The notes: generated from the sequence alone by a model not told the origin. A stretch of 64,000 bases of DNA from an uncultured bacterium (GCA_949297805.1 CASFTG010000001.1:806001-870000); one strand, 5' to 3'; positions 34,187 through 45,042 are shown, counted from the stretch's first letter. Numbers and translations are program-made.

Positions 34187-35255
34187 ATTCGTGGGCCTTC
34201 GTCAATAGATCGCGGATTGGCAAATGCTGGGGGCACATTGATTCGCAGGCCCCGCAGGCGAGGCACTCAGCCGATTTATTCGATAAGGAAACATCGATCT
34301 TTTTCCCGTTGACCTTTGCTTCGTTAAGGGCGGCGAAGATATCGGGGATCGGCATCTTGACCGGGCAGACGGCTTCGCAATACTCGCAATGGGTGCATTC
34401 GATTAAGCCCTCGGTCCGTAGATAGGAACGGGCTTTGGCGATGACCGCTTGCTCCTTTTCTCTTAAAGGAAGGAAATCCCTCATGGTTGCGATGTTATCT
34501 TCCATCTGGGAAGTGTCGCTCATGCCGGAAAGAACCATTTTGACGTCAGGGAAGGAGGCGGCATAGCGAATGGCGAAAGAGGCCGGGGAAGCCGAGGATA
34601 ACGATTTGAATAAAGAGACGACCGGGGCGCTGACTTTGGCGAGCCGTCCACCCTTAACCGGTTCCATGACGATGACCGGGAGACCATGCTTCTCCGCCAC
34701 TTTATAGCAGTCCAAACTCTGCACGTTCGGATCGTCCTCATCTAAGTAATTCAATTGAAGCTGGACAATTTCGATCTCCGGATGCTCAGTCAAGATCTTA
34801 TCAAGGAACTCGGGGGTATCGTGGAAGGAAATGCCGATATGACGGATCTTGCCCTTCTCCTTCATCTTCTCCGCCACCTCATAGGCGTGACAATCCAGGT
34901 AATGCTGATAATTGTTTTGGCCTTGGGCATGCATAAGGTAGAAGTCGAAATAGGAAACTCCGCACCAAGCGAGCTGGGTGTCAAGCATCGGCTCTATGTC
35001 CTCTTCCTTATTGAAGTAATTGGACGAGAGCTTATCGGTTAAAACATAAGCCTCCCGGGGATAACGGGAGGTCAGAGCCTCTTTGACCGCCCTCTCGCTC
35101 TTCTCGTTGATGTATCCGTGGGCGGTGTCGAAATAATTGAATCCCGCCGCCATGAAAGCATCGACCATCTTTTTGGTCTGCTCGATATCGATGTCTTCGC
35201 CGTTCATCGGCAGGCGCATCATTCCAAAGCCTAATTTTTTCTTGATTCGGTCCAT
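34185..35255 (-). CDS. Aldo/keto reductase with C-terminal 4Fe-4S domain
   Basis: NAD(P)H-dependent reductase fused to a ferredoxin-like domain. The 356 residues have the AKR barrel with GFGMMRLP at the start, catalytic Asp/Tyr in FDTAHGY, Lys in VLTDKLS and His in YLMHAQG, and a C-terminal pair of cluster motifs CTHCEYCEAVCP and CLACGACESMCP. The fusion is common in anaerobes and suggests ferredoxin-linked electron transfer. A TTG at 35273 is in frame, but the ATG at 35255 gives the standard N-terminus; no Shine-Dalgarno sequence precedes either, and a weak AACAAT box 6 nt upstream fits a leaderless start. Confidence 0.9.
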   Translation of the reverse strand: MDRIKKKLGFGMMRLPMNGEDIDIEQTKKMVDAFMAAGFNYFDTAHGYINEKSERAVKEALTSRYPREAYVLTDKLSSNYFNKEEDIEPMLDTQLAWCGVSYFDFYLMHAQGQNNYQHYLDCHAYEVAEKMKEKGKIRHIGISFHDTPEFLDKILTEHPEIEIVQLQLNYLDEDDPNVQSLDCYKVAEKHGLPVIVMEPVKGGRLAKVSAPVVSLFKSLSSASPASFAIRYAASFPDVKMVLSGMSDTSQMEDNIATMRDFLPLREKEQAVIAKARSYLRTEGLIECTHCEYCEAVCPVKMPIPDIFAALNEAKVNGKKIDVSLSNKSAECLACGACESMCPQHLPIRDLLTKAHE

Positions 35256-35303
35256 GGGCTTATTGTTCGCCAATTAGAACGGAAAAGAAAGGCTTAATTC
35301 GCG

Positions 35304-35415
35304 TTAGGCATATTCGAGGAAAGCCGCGGCAAAAACGTCTTTAGGGGATATTAGCTTTGATCGAAAGATTTTTGATAACGGCTTTCAATTAAGCTAAATT
35401 GTTCCACTTTTTCAT
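35304..35415 (-). pseudogene. Remnant of AbiEii-type toxin (nucleotidyltransferase), 5' end only
   Basis: An ATG overlaps the AbiEi stop codon as ATGA, with GGAGGT 7 nt upstream, exactly as in intact abiEi-abiEii pairs. The frame reads MKKWNNLA, then a TAA, then LKAVIKNLSIKANIP, then a frameshift, then KDVFAAAFLEYA and a stop. Ignoring the breaks, this resembles the N-terminus of AbiEii/DUF1814 toxins (LKxxIKNxSxxxNIxxxxVxxxFxxE). Everything after about 37 residues, including the nucleotidyltransferase active site, is gone. Confidence 0.6.
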
Positions 35416-35999
35416 AGCAGCACCTCCAAATATGGCAAAAGGCGTTTCTCAACATGAAGTTTCTTGGCATAATCCAATAGTTTTGGAATATCGCGGGAAG
35501 AGTAACTGACATACTCCTTAATTGCTGGTATAACAGTATCGGGAGAAGTGTTGTTCCGTCGGAATAGATCGCAAATAGTCCTTTCCAAATCATGAATCCG
35601 AATTGGGTTCCCGAACGGTGAACGAACATAGATAACGCCTAACCGGTAAAACTCTGGGCGTTCCCTAATAACCCGAACGGTCGAATCGACGGAGAGCGAA
35701 TCAGCATGATAACCAGCTGGAAAAGTCATAGTAAAACGGGACGGCACGCCTCGGCCAAAGCCCAGTAAAAACAACGAGGTTTCATGAGAGAAAATCCCTT
35801 TCGAATAACGCTTTTGAAGCAAAAAGAATTCATCGTCGAATTCATCGCTTTTGGTATAAATACCTCGGGCATATTTTTCGTAAAAACCAGACTTTTCCCA
35901 AACCGAAAGAATATAGGGGCTTAGCCCCGCGTCTTTCAAATCGATAGGCGACAAAGCCGCTTGCCAAGGTCGAACTTTAGCCAGTTCCCTTTTTGTCAT
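35412..35999 (-). CDS. abiEi: AbiEi-type antitoxin / winged-helix regulator (orphan)
   Basis: The antitoxin and repressor half of a type IV AbiE toxin-antitoxin or abortive-infection pair. The 195 residues have an N-terminal winged helix (LKDAGLSPYILSVWEKSGFYEKYARGIY), the SHETSLFLLGF segment, TMTFPAGYH, and the C-terminal IHDLERTICDLFRRNN motif of AbiEi proteins. The ATG at 35999 is preferred over a TTG at 36035. Its toxin partner is only a remnant, so it is an orphan. Base composition is more AT-rich than its neighbours, suggesting transfer. TATAAA about 20 nt upstream of the ATG is a possible -10 box. Confidence 0.8.
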   Translation of the reverse strand: MTKRELAKVRPWQAALSPIDLKDAGLSPYILSVWEKSGFYEKYARGIYTKSDEFDDEFFLLQKRYSKGIFSHETSLFLLGFGRGVPSRFTMTFPAGYHADSLSVDSTVRVIRERPEFYRLGVIYVRSPFGNPIRIHDLERTICDLFRRNNTSPDTVIPAIKEYVSYSSRDIPKLLDYAKKLHVEKRLLPYLEVLL

Positions 36000-36207
36000 G
36001 GGTTTTAAGCCTTTTTTAATATTTATACGCAGCAAAGCCCTCTTTTTTAGTTCAGCACACGCTTTTTAAGTTTTTGTAGTTCGTTTGTGAAATCCTTGTT
36101 TATTAATCGCATATTTCCGATTAACACTATCTTAATAAACCAAAATTCCATTTGCAATAGGTCCGGGTCTCGGCCTACGCAATAGGCATATTGAATCCGG
36201 TAATTTT
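36000..36207. other. AT-rich non-coding stretch between abiEi and the 23-bp array
   Basis: No open frame of note. It holds the likely abiEi promoter region, one isolated copy of the array core (GATTAACACTATC at about 36119-36132) and two GCAATAGG copies about 25 bp apart, which suggests an older, decayed extension of the repeats. Confidence 0.5.
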
Positions 36208-36367
36208 GCTTAGCAATCTCGAGGCAATACGATTAACACTATCGTGGTATTCAACCGGACACTTGTGTGGCGTTTTGCTTAACACTTTCGTGGCAATTTA
36301 GTTAACACTTTCGCGGTACTCCACCGGACACTCTTGCGGTATTTCACCGGACACTTTTGCGGGGTCA
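36208..36367. repeat. Array of seven 23-bp repeats
   Basis: The pentamer ACACT recurs at exactly 23-bp steps (36236, 36259, 36282, 36305, 36328, 36351), with a degenerate first unit ending its core at 36217. Units come in two types, TTAACACTxTCGxGG and CCGGACACTxTTGCGG. No gene lies inside. Sets of end-proximal repeats of this kind are known from IS21-family transposons, so it may be the remnant of an element end; no transposase is present. Confidence 0.75.
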
Positions 36368-36397
36368 CAACCCGAGATATTACGTTACTTCCTAAAT

Positions 36398-36434
36398 CAA
36401 AAAGCCCATCGCCTGCTTATAAGACAATGGGCTG
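36398..36434 (-). terminator. Terminator of the atp operon
   Basis: AGCCCAT (36403-36409) pairs with ATGGGCT (36427-36433); TTTTT follows on the minus strand. It lies 8 nt after the atpC stop. Confidence 0.85.
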
Positions 36435-36440
36435 GAATTA

Positions 36441-39090
<2,650 letters not shown>

Positions 39091-39093
39091 CTT

Positions 39094-40596
39094 TTACCGT
39101 CCTTTGAGGAATTCGATCAAAGCGTCCTTGATTTGCGCGGAAACCTCGTCGCTTAAATCATGGCTTTCCTCAATCGAATCGATGAGGTTTTTATGCAAAG
39201 AGCTGAGTTTGGCATAGAAATCGTTAAGCAAGGGTCGGATATCCTCAATCTTCTTATCATCGAGGAGCTTGGTTTTAGCGGCGTATAGCTCAATGACTTG
39301 TCTAGCCAAAGGATAAGGATCGTAATTCTTCTGCTTTAAGATCTCCATCAAGATCCCGCCATGCCGGAGGATCTTCTTGGTCGATTCATCAAGGTCGCTG
39401 CCAAACTGGGAGAAGGAAAGCATCTCGCGGTAAGAAGCGAGTTCGATCTTCAAGGAGGCGCTGGCTTTCTTCATCGCCTTGAACTGGGCCGAGGAGCCGA
39501 CCCGGGAGACAGAGAAGCCCGAATCGACCGCCGGGCGTTGGCCAGCGTTGAAATAGTCGGTCAATAAGAAGATCTGGCCATCGGTGATGGAGATGATGTT
39601 GGTCGGGATATAAGCCGAGATATCACCGGCCTGGGTCTCAACGATCGGAAGGGCGGTGATCGAACCCCCGCCGTTTTCTTCGTTTAACCGGCAAGCCCGT
39701 TCTAGAAGCCTCGAATGGAGGTAGAAGATATCGCCAGGATAAGCTTCCCGGCCCGGAGACCGCTTTAAGAGCAAAGACAAAGCCCGATAAGCGACTGCAT
39801 GTTTGGATAGGTCATCGAAGACGATCAGGACGTCTTGGCCTGCTTCCATCCATTCCTCAGCCATCGCCATGGCGGCAAAGGGCGCGATATATAGAAGCGG
39901 AGCCGCTTCGCTCGCGGAAGCCGAGACGACGGTGGTATAGGAAAGGCAATCGAGGGTCCGGAGTTTCTCAACCAAGGCGGCGACGCTCGAGTTTTTCTGC
40001 CCGATGGCGCAGTAGACGCATTTGACGCCGGTATGCTTCTGATTAATGATGGCGTCTAAGGCAATCGCGGTCTTGCCGGTTTGGCGGTCGCCGATGATCA
40101 ATTCCCGTTGGCCCCTTCCAATCGGGATCATGGCGTCGATCGCCTTGATGCCGGTCATTAAGGGGGTATCGACCGATTTCCGTTTCATGACCCCGGGGGC
40201 GATCCGTTCGATCGGCCGGGTGTTCTTATAGCTAATCGGCCCTTTCTCGTCGATCGGCTGGCCCAGGGCATTGACGATCCGGCCCGATAAGCCATCCCCA
40301 ACCGGGACTTCGACGACTTTACCGGTCCGTTTGACCTCGTCGCCTTCTTTGATTTCCTCGTCATCGCCAAGCAAAACCGCCCCGACGTCATCGAGGTTCA
40401 GGTTCATCGCCATCCCGTAGACGTCGCCGGGGAAAAGGAGCAATTCGCCGAGCATCGCGTCTTTTAGCCCATAGATGCCGGCGATGCCGTCGCCAACCGA
40501 GACGACGGTTCCGACGTCATCCTGTTTGATATCCTTTTGGTAATTCTTGATTTCGGCTTTAAGCAACGCGCTTAAGCCTTCGGTATCGATTTTCAT
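39094..40596 (-). CDS. atpA: ATP synthase F1 alpha subunit
   Basis: The 500-residue non-catalytic nucleotide-binding subunit, with P-loop GDRQTGKTAIALDAI near 169 and the VGDGIAGIYGL N-terminal barrel. Length is normal. It sits 1 nt after atpH. Confidence 0.98.
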   Translation of the reverse strand: MKIDTEGLSALLKAEIKNYQKDIKQDDVGTVVSVGDGIAGIYGLKDAMLGELLLFPGDVYGMAMNLNLDDVGAVLLGDDEEIKEGDEVKRTGKVVEVPVGDGLSGRIVNALGQPIDEKGPISYKNTRPIERIAPGVMKRKSVDTPLMTGIKAIDAMIPIGRGQRELIIGDRQTGKTAIALDAIINQKHTGVKCVYCAIGQKNSSVAALVEKLRTLDCLSYTTVVSASASEAAPLLYIAPFAAMAMAEEWMEAGQDVLIVFDDLSKHAVAYRALSLLLKRSPGREAYPGDIFYLHSRLLERACRLNEENGGGSITALPIVETQAGDISAYIPTNIISITDGQIFLLTDYFNAGQRPAVDSGFSVSRVGSSAQFKAMKKASASLKIELASYREMLSFSQFGSDLDESTKKILRHGGILMEILKQKNYDPYPLARQVIELYAAKTKLLDDKKIEDIRPLLNDFYAKLSSLHKNLIDSIEESHDLSDEVSAQIKDALIEFLKGR

Positions 40597-40597
40597 G

Positions 40598-41134
40598 CTA
40601 TTGGCCTCCTTTTAGTCGGGTCCGCAAAGCGTTGAGCTGGGATTTTAAGGTGTAGTCATAAGTCTTTTCCCCGAGGGCGACCTTATAGCCCCCGAGCAAC
40701 GAGGAATCGATCTTGTTATGAAGCCGGACCGCCGCCCCGAGTTTCTTCTCTAAGGCCTGCGACAATCTAGCGATATCATCTTCCTTCATCGCCCTAGATG
40801 AATAGACGGTCCCTTGGCAAATGCCCAGGGCCTTGTAGGCCAAAGAAAGGAAGGAATCCAAGGAATCGATCAGTTCCTTTAAGTCGCTATGGTCGGCCAT
40901 GACGAAGAGGAAGTCGGTCAAGATGGGGAGGTTAACGGCTTTGGTTAGCTCGCCTAAAACCTTTTTCTTCTCCTCCTTATCGACCTTAGGGGAGGAAAGG
41001 AAATCCATAGCCTCCGGGGTCTTTTTCAATAAGCGCAGCAAGGCTTCGCTAAATTCAGCATACGAGGAAAGCTCCGATTCCTGAACACAGGAATAGAGGG
41101 CTTTTCCATAAGCGAGGCCGCGCTTATCCATCAC
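40598..41134 (-). CDS. atpH: ATP synthase F1 delta subunit
   Basis: The 178-residue peripheral-stalk subunit; N-terminal helical domain beginning RGLAYGKALYS and the C-terminal LGGYKVALGEKTYDYTLKSQL segment, typical of OSCP/delta. Overlaps atpF (ATGA). Confidence 0.93.
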   Translation of the reverse strand: MMDKRGLAYGKALYSCVQESELSSYAEFSEALLRLLKKTPEAMDFLSSPKVDKEEKKKVLGELTKAVNLPILTDFLFVMADHSDLKELIDSLDSFLSLAYKALGICQGTVYSSRAMKEDDIARLSQALEKKLGAAVRLHNKIDSSLLGGYKVALGEKTYDYTLKSQLNALRTRLKGGQ

Positions 41135-41703
41135 TTCTCCTCCAGTTTAGCCAAGAAATCATTAAGCAGCTTCCGCTCGTCCTCGCCATCGACTTCCCGA
41201 GAGAGCAAAGCGCTCGAGGCCGAAAGGGCCATGTCGACCACTTCGCCTTTTAATTGCTTCTTGGCCTTCTCCATCTGCAAGGCGATGTCTTCATCGGCCG
41301 CCTGCTTCTTTTTGGCGATGGCTTCTTCGGCTTGGGCAATGCTGGCGGCGGTTTCGCTTTGGGCTTGCTTTCGCGCCTCCTCGACGATCTTGGCTGCCTC
41401 CGCTTGCCCTTCCTTGATCAATTCGTCTTTATGGAGGGCCGCTTCCTTGGCTTCGGCGAGTTTGCTCTCCGACTCCTTGATATTGCCTTCGATATACTCT
41501 TTCCGTTTGATCAAAAGCTTATGGACCGGCTTATAGGCGATGAAGTAGACCAAAACCAATAAGACCACGAAGCCCAAAAGCTGGACGACGAAATCAATGA
41601 TCCCGTTCGGGAAGATCTTGCTGGTGAAGTCATCCCCATCAAAGGGCCGATCATCGGGGCCGGAGTCGCTTAAAGTGATGAGGAATAGATAGAGCCTATC
41701 CAT
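41131..41703 (-). CDS. atpF: ATP synthase F0 b subunit
   Basis: The peripheral stalk: one membrane helix (IIDFVVQLLGFVVLLVLVYF, about residues 36-55) followed by a long charged coiled coil rich in Ala, Lys and Glu. It has an unusually long acidic stretch of about 30 residues before the helix (SDSGPDDRPFDGDD), which would lie outside. Two adjacent ATGs exist; the second (41703) is 5 nt from AAGGGG and is chosen, giving 190 residues. The ribosome site overlaps the atpE stop. Confidence 0.92.
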   Translation of the reverse strand: MDRLYLFLITLSDSGPDDRPFDGDDFTSKIFPNGIIDFVVQLLGFVVLLVLVYFIAYKPVHKLLIKRKEYIEGNIKESESKLAEAKEAALHKDELIKEGQAEAAKIVEEARKQAQSETAASIAQAEEAIAKKKQAADEDIALQMEKAKKQLKGEVVDMALSASSALLSREVDGEDERKLLNDFLAKLEEK

Positions 41704-41713
41704 CATTTCCCCT

Positions 41714-41995
41714 TTAGAACATGCTCGGCAAGGCGAAGATGATGAGGATGGCGACGATGAGGGCGTAAATGCCGGTCGATTCGTCAAGGGCGACGGCGAG
41801 GATCATCGTCGAGCGGAGCTTGCCATACATCTCCGGATTCCGGGCGATCCCGTCGATGGCATGCGAGCAGATCAGCGCTTCGCCGACGGCCGAGAAGGTG
41901 CCGGTGCAGGCGCAGAGGCCAGCGCCGATGGCGACAAGCCCCATCTGGTCGACGGCCTCGAGGGCCGGTAGGACCACATTAGTGAGAAAACCCAT
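41714..41995 (-). CDS. atpE: ATP synthase F0 c subunit with Na+-type two-carboxylate signature
   Basis: The 93-residue rotor-ring hairpin. The polar loop is IARNPEMYG (50-58). The ion site in helix 2 is DESTGIY (E72, S73, Y77), identical to the ESTGIY of the Na+ enzyme of Ilyobacter tartaricus. In helix 1 the position of its Gln32 is Glu39 here, 33 residues before E72, which is the two-carboxylate pattern described for Fusobacterium Na+ c-rings. This indicates Na+ rather than H+ coupling. AGGAGG is 8 nt before the ATG. Confidence 0.95.
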   Translation of the reverse strand: MGFLTNVVLPALEAVDQMGLVAIGAGLCACTGTFSAVGEALICSHAIDGIARNPEMYGKLRSTMILAVALDESTGIYALIVAILIIFALPSMF

Positions 41996-42007
41996 GGTAA
42001 TAACCTC

Positions 42008-42799
42008 CTATTGGGCAACTGCTTCCTTATCCCCGCGGGTGATTTGCCCCTCGATCCCCATCAAGTCGTCCTCCTCGGGCATCTCAGCCCCGATCCAGAC
42101 GGCGTTAAGGGAAGCGAAAACCAAGGTTTGGACAAACCCGGAGAATAAGCTGAAATAAAGATTGAGGACCCCGATGGCGAAGGGGGCGATAAATATCTGA
42201 CCCCAGGGGCCCATGGCGCCAAACAAGGCATAGGATAAGCTCTTCAAGCACCAAGAGACGATGCCGATGATGACCGAGCCGGACAAACAATTGCCGAACA
42301 TACGGAGGCAAGTGGAGATGATCGGGGTCCACATGGTGACCAAATTGATCGGGAGCCAGATCTTAAGCGGCTCGATATAGCGATGGAAATAGCCCCAGTG
42401 GGAATAACGGATGGCCGTCGCCTGGATCAGGATGAACATGACTAACGACAGTGAGAACGGGACGACTAGGTAATCGACGATCGAGGGGAAGCCGGTCAAG
42501 GACCAGTTGAAGGCGAGGAAAAGATAAATCCAAAGGCCGCAGAAATAACCGGGCCATCTTCCGACGTTTTTATGGCCCATCATCGAGACGGTCCACTCAT
42601 CGACGTAGCCAACCCCCATTTCGGCTAAAAGCAATATCCCTCTCGGGGCTTGCTTATAGTCGGCTCTTCTCGCTTTGACCCCAACGATGATGGCGAGGAT
42701 CAAAACGATGGTCATGACGGCCAAAGAGGAAATGATCGCTCCGGAGATATCGAGGTCGAGGAAATGCTCGATCATGTTGTCAATCGGTGACTTATTCAT
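42008..42799 (-). CDS. atpB: ATP synthase F0 a subunit
   Basis: The 263-residue ion-channel stator with five or six membrane helices. The essential Arg is in CLRMFGNCLSGSVI (near 167), matching the RLFGN motif of the family. The C-terminal helix GVLNLYFSLFSGFVQTLVFASL is typical, followed by an acidic tail. Overlaps the upstream gene by 8 nt. Confidence 0.95.
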   Translation of the reverse strand: MNKSPIDNMIEHFLDLDISGAIISSLAVMTIVLILAIIVGVKARRADYKQAPRGILLLAEMGVGYVDEWTVSMMGHKNVGRWPGYFCGLWIYLFLAFNWSLTGFPSIVDYLVVPFSLSLVMFILIQATAIRYSHWGYFHRYIEPLKIWLPINLVTMWTPIISTCLRMFGNCLSGSVIIGIVSWCLKSLSYALFGAMGPWGQIFIAPFAIGVLNLYFSLFSGFVQTLVFASLNAVWIGAEMPEEDDLMGIEGQITRGDKEAVAQ

Positions 42800-43220
42800 G
42801 GCTTTCCTCTCTCGTTGACCCCTTCTTATTGATGAGCCCGGCGATAATGCAGACCACCGGCATCGGCAGATACCCCCCGACCGTGGTCCAGACGTTCAGC
42901 CAATTGGACTCGAAAGTATAGGTGACGAGGGCCGCCCCGACGACGGCGGCGACCAATAGAATAAAACGCAGCAGCATGAACAAGACAGTCAAAGCCATCC
43001 GTCCCCCCTTAGCCCCATTGGGGTCGAGGACCGATTTCGAGGTAAAGGCGATCGACCAATAGGTGAAGGCCCCGACCGCCCCGCCGAGCAGCCAGCCGAG
43101 CGGATACCCCGGATTGCCGATAAAGAAGCCAAAAAGGAAAGCCAAAAAGCCCAGGAGGGCGCAAAGGGCAAGCACCAGCAGGATCTTGGTGGTTTCCGGC
43201 AAGGTGAGCAGCTTCTTCAT
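42792..43220 (-). CDS. atpI: ATP synthase subunit I-like membrane protein
   Basis: A 142-residue protein with four hydrophobic segments (about 12-33, 38-60, 78-102, 108-130) in the position of atpI, whose product helps assemble the c ring or imports ions (family knowledge). Sequence similarity to known AtpI cannot be judged by eye; the call is mainly positional. AGGAA lies 7 nt before the ATG. The 92-bp gap to pfp holds a short CCCCT/AGGGG dyad without a T run. Confidence 0.7.
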   Translation of the reverse strand: MKKLLTLPETTKILLVLALCALLGFLAFLFGFFIGNPGYPLGWLLGGAVGAFTYWSIAFTSKSVLDPNGAKGGRMALTVLFMLLRFILLVAAVVGAALVTYTFESNWLNVWTTVGGYLPMPVVCIIAGLINKKGSTREESHE

Positions 43221-43312
43221 AACAAGATTCCTAACAACCGGGAAATGATAAGCACGAATATCAGTATTTGCAATCCCCTAAAAGGGGAAAGATAGAGTAA
43301 TGATACCAATGC

Positions 43313-44503
43313 TCAGCGGTTGTAGCGGAACTTCGCCACCGCGTAGATCCCGTCTTCAAATTTGATGTCAACCTCACCTTGGATCAGGGGATAAAGGTAT
43401 TCCCGGAAAGCCGGAGTCAGGTGATAGACCGAATCGAGGAAGTCACTCGGGATCTTCTTCTCGACGTTGGCAATCCCCTCGACAGGTTTGAGCTCGTATT
43501 CGACCTTATAAGGAGAGGAGGACACCCGATGGAGGGCGACCATGCAGCCGGTCTGGCCGGATAATCCGGCCTTGACGGCTAGGCGCCCACATTCGATGGC
43601 CTCGTCCCGATCGACTTTGCTAATAAGGATCGGATCGGCCCGTTGGGGTAAAGAGAGTTCGATCGAACGGGTCGGGAGGCCGAGGTTCTTCTCGACTAAG
43701 CGGGTCAAGTCATCAGCCGCCCCACCGAGTTGGATATGGCCGAAAGCATCGACCCGGGCGGCGCTGGTGTCGCGGGGAAAGATGATGCCTTCACTGATGG
43801 CGACGACGCAGTGACCCTTCTTCTCGTGGATCGCCTTGACCTCGGAATAGAAGGATTCAAGGTCGAAGGCATCCTCGGGGAGATAAATCAAATCGGGACG
43901 ATAAGGCGCGGGCAATAGATCAACCGAGGCGGTCAGCCAGCCGGCGTTCCGACCCATGATCTCGACCACGAATACCTTGCCCTTCTTATAGCAGGCGGCG
44001 TCGACACAGACCGATTTGACGGTGTTGATGACGTATTTGGCGGCCGAGCCGTAGCCAATGCAATGGTCGGTGGCCGAGAGGTCGTTATCGACGGTCTTGG
44101 GGACCCCTATGACCTTGACGTCAAGCCCTTTCTTAGCGAAGAGGCGCGAGAGCTTGGCGCAGGTATCCATCGAGTCGTTGCCCCCGTTGACCAGGACTAA
44201 GCCGATGTCGTTGGTTTCAATCGTCTCGACGATCTTGCTATACCGTTCATCGTCTGAGTCGCTCGGCAACTTATAACGAGTCGAGCCGAGGATGGCCCCC
44301 GGGGTCTGCAAAAGCAATTCGATCTGCTCTGGGTCTTCCTTATTGATATCGAAGAGGTCATCGTTCAATAACCCTTCCACCCCGTTCCGCGACCCATAGA
44401 TATGGGGGATGCCCTGGGCCTTGGCTTCCTTGATGGCCCCATAGAGGGAGGAGTTGATGACGGCGGTTGGACCACCGGACTGCAGATAGACGAGGTTTTT
44501 CAT
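43313..44503 (-). CDS. pfp: PPi-dependent 6-phosphofructokinase
   Basis: Phosphorylates fructose-6-phosphate, probably using PPi. The 396-residue enzyme has QSGGPTAVIN at the start, VNGGNDSMDT near 109 and PKTVDND near 136. The Asp after GGN and the Lys of PKT are the residues that mark PPi-dependent enzymes; ATP enzymes have Gly at both places. MGRNAGWLTA and the active-site region follow. The start overlaps the preceding stop (ATGA) with GGAGA upstream. Confidence 0.92.
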   Translation of the reverse strand: MKNLVYLQSGGPTAVINSSLYGAIKEAKAQGIPHIYGSRNGVEGLLNDDLFDINKEDPEQIELLLQTPGAILGSTRYKLPSDSDDERYSKIVETIETNDIGLVLVNGGNDSMDTCAKLSRLFAKKGLDVKVIGVPKTVDNDLSATDHCIGYGSAAKYVINTVKSVCVDAACYKKGKVFVVEIMGRNAGWLTASVDLLPAPYRPDLIYLPEDAFDLESFYSEVKAIHEKKGHCVVAISEGIIFPRDTSAARVDAFGHIQLGGAADDLTRLVEKNLGLPTRSIELSLPQRADPILISKVDRDEAIECGRLAVKAGLSGQTGCMVALHRVSSSPYKVEYELKPVEGIANVEKKIPSDFLDSVYHLTPAFREYLYPLIQGEVDIKFEDGIYAVAKFRYNR

Positions 44504-45030
44504 GCGGGTTCTCCTTCAATGACATCAATATGGGTGTATTGCAATGCTTTATAGGCATTTTGCTCGGCTTCCGAATTGGAAGAAGCGCAATATCGGCGCA
44601 AAACCTTGATCTTCGCATTAGGAAGGGCGGCTTTGGCTAAGACGGCGTTGGAAAAGACGCAGATGGCGGAGTCAATCCCGCAGAAGAGGACTTCTTGGTA
44701 GCCTTTTTCCTTTAATCTCAAAGCTAAGTCGAGGCTCCCAAATGTCTCTTTCTTAAAGGTGTTGCAAGGGCCCACGAAAGGAAGCAACGCCGGAATGAGT
44801 CTATAGCCCGGGGTCCCTTCTAGACAATGGGGAACCGGCAGGCGTTTCCCTTCCTCGGTCGTTAGGTAATCGGAATGATGGGTATCGAGGGTGAAGTAGA
44901 TATCGTATCCAGAGAGGCGAGTCAAAAGACCGGCGATCTTCTCATCGAGCCCTACTGCCCCGGGGAAGCCTAAAGCCCCCTTGACGAAATCGACTTGCAT
45001 GTCGATGACCACGATGGCTTTCGTTTGCAT
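44500..45030 (-). CDS. Isochorismatase-fold cysteine hydrolase (nicotinamidase-like)
   Basis: A 176-residue hydrolase with catalytic Asp in VVIDMQVDF (residue 10), Lys in the FKKETFGS segment and Cys in CGIDSAICVFS. The metal site of nicotinamidases (D-x-H-x-x-x-H) reads DTHHSDY, so the second His is Tyr; nicotinamide may not be the substrate. The ATG at 45030 is chosen because CATAAT (45037-45042) is 6 nt upstream and reading further upstream gives a non-family N-terminus. Coupled to pfp. Confidence 0.78.
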   Translation of the reverse strand: MQTKAIVVIDMQVDFVKGALGFPGAVGLDEKIAGLLTRLSGYDIYFTLDTHHSDYLTTEEGKRLPVPHCLEGTPGYRLIPALLPFVGPCNTFKKETFGSLDLALRLKEKGYQEVLFCGIDSAICVFSNAVLAKAALPNAKIKVLRRYCASSNSEAEQNAYKALQYTHIDVIEGEPA

Positions 45031-45036
45031 GGCAAA

Positions 45037-45042
45037 ATTATG
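45037..45042 (-). promoter_or_regulatory. -10 box of cysteine hydrolase gene (leaderless type)
   Basis: CATAAT with 6 nt to the ATG at 45028-45030; no Shine-Dalgarno sequence. Confidence 0.45.

Noticed and set aside
43257-43290. Terminator between pfp and atpI
   Set aside because: The CCCCT/AGGGG dyad has no T run on either strand, so it is not called as a terminator.
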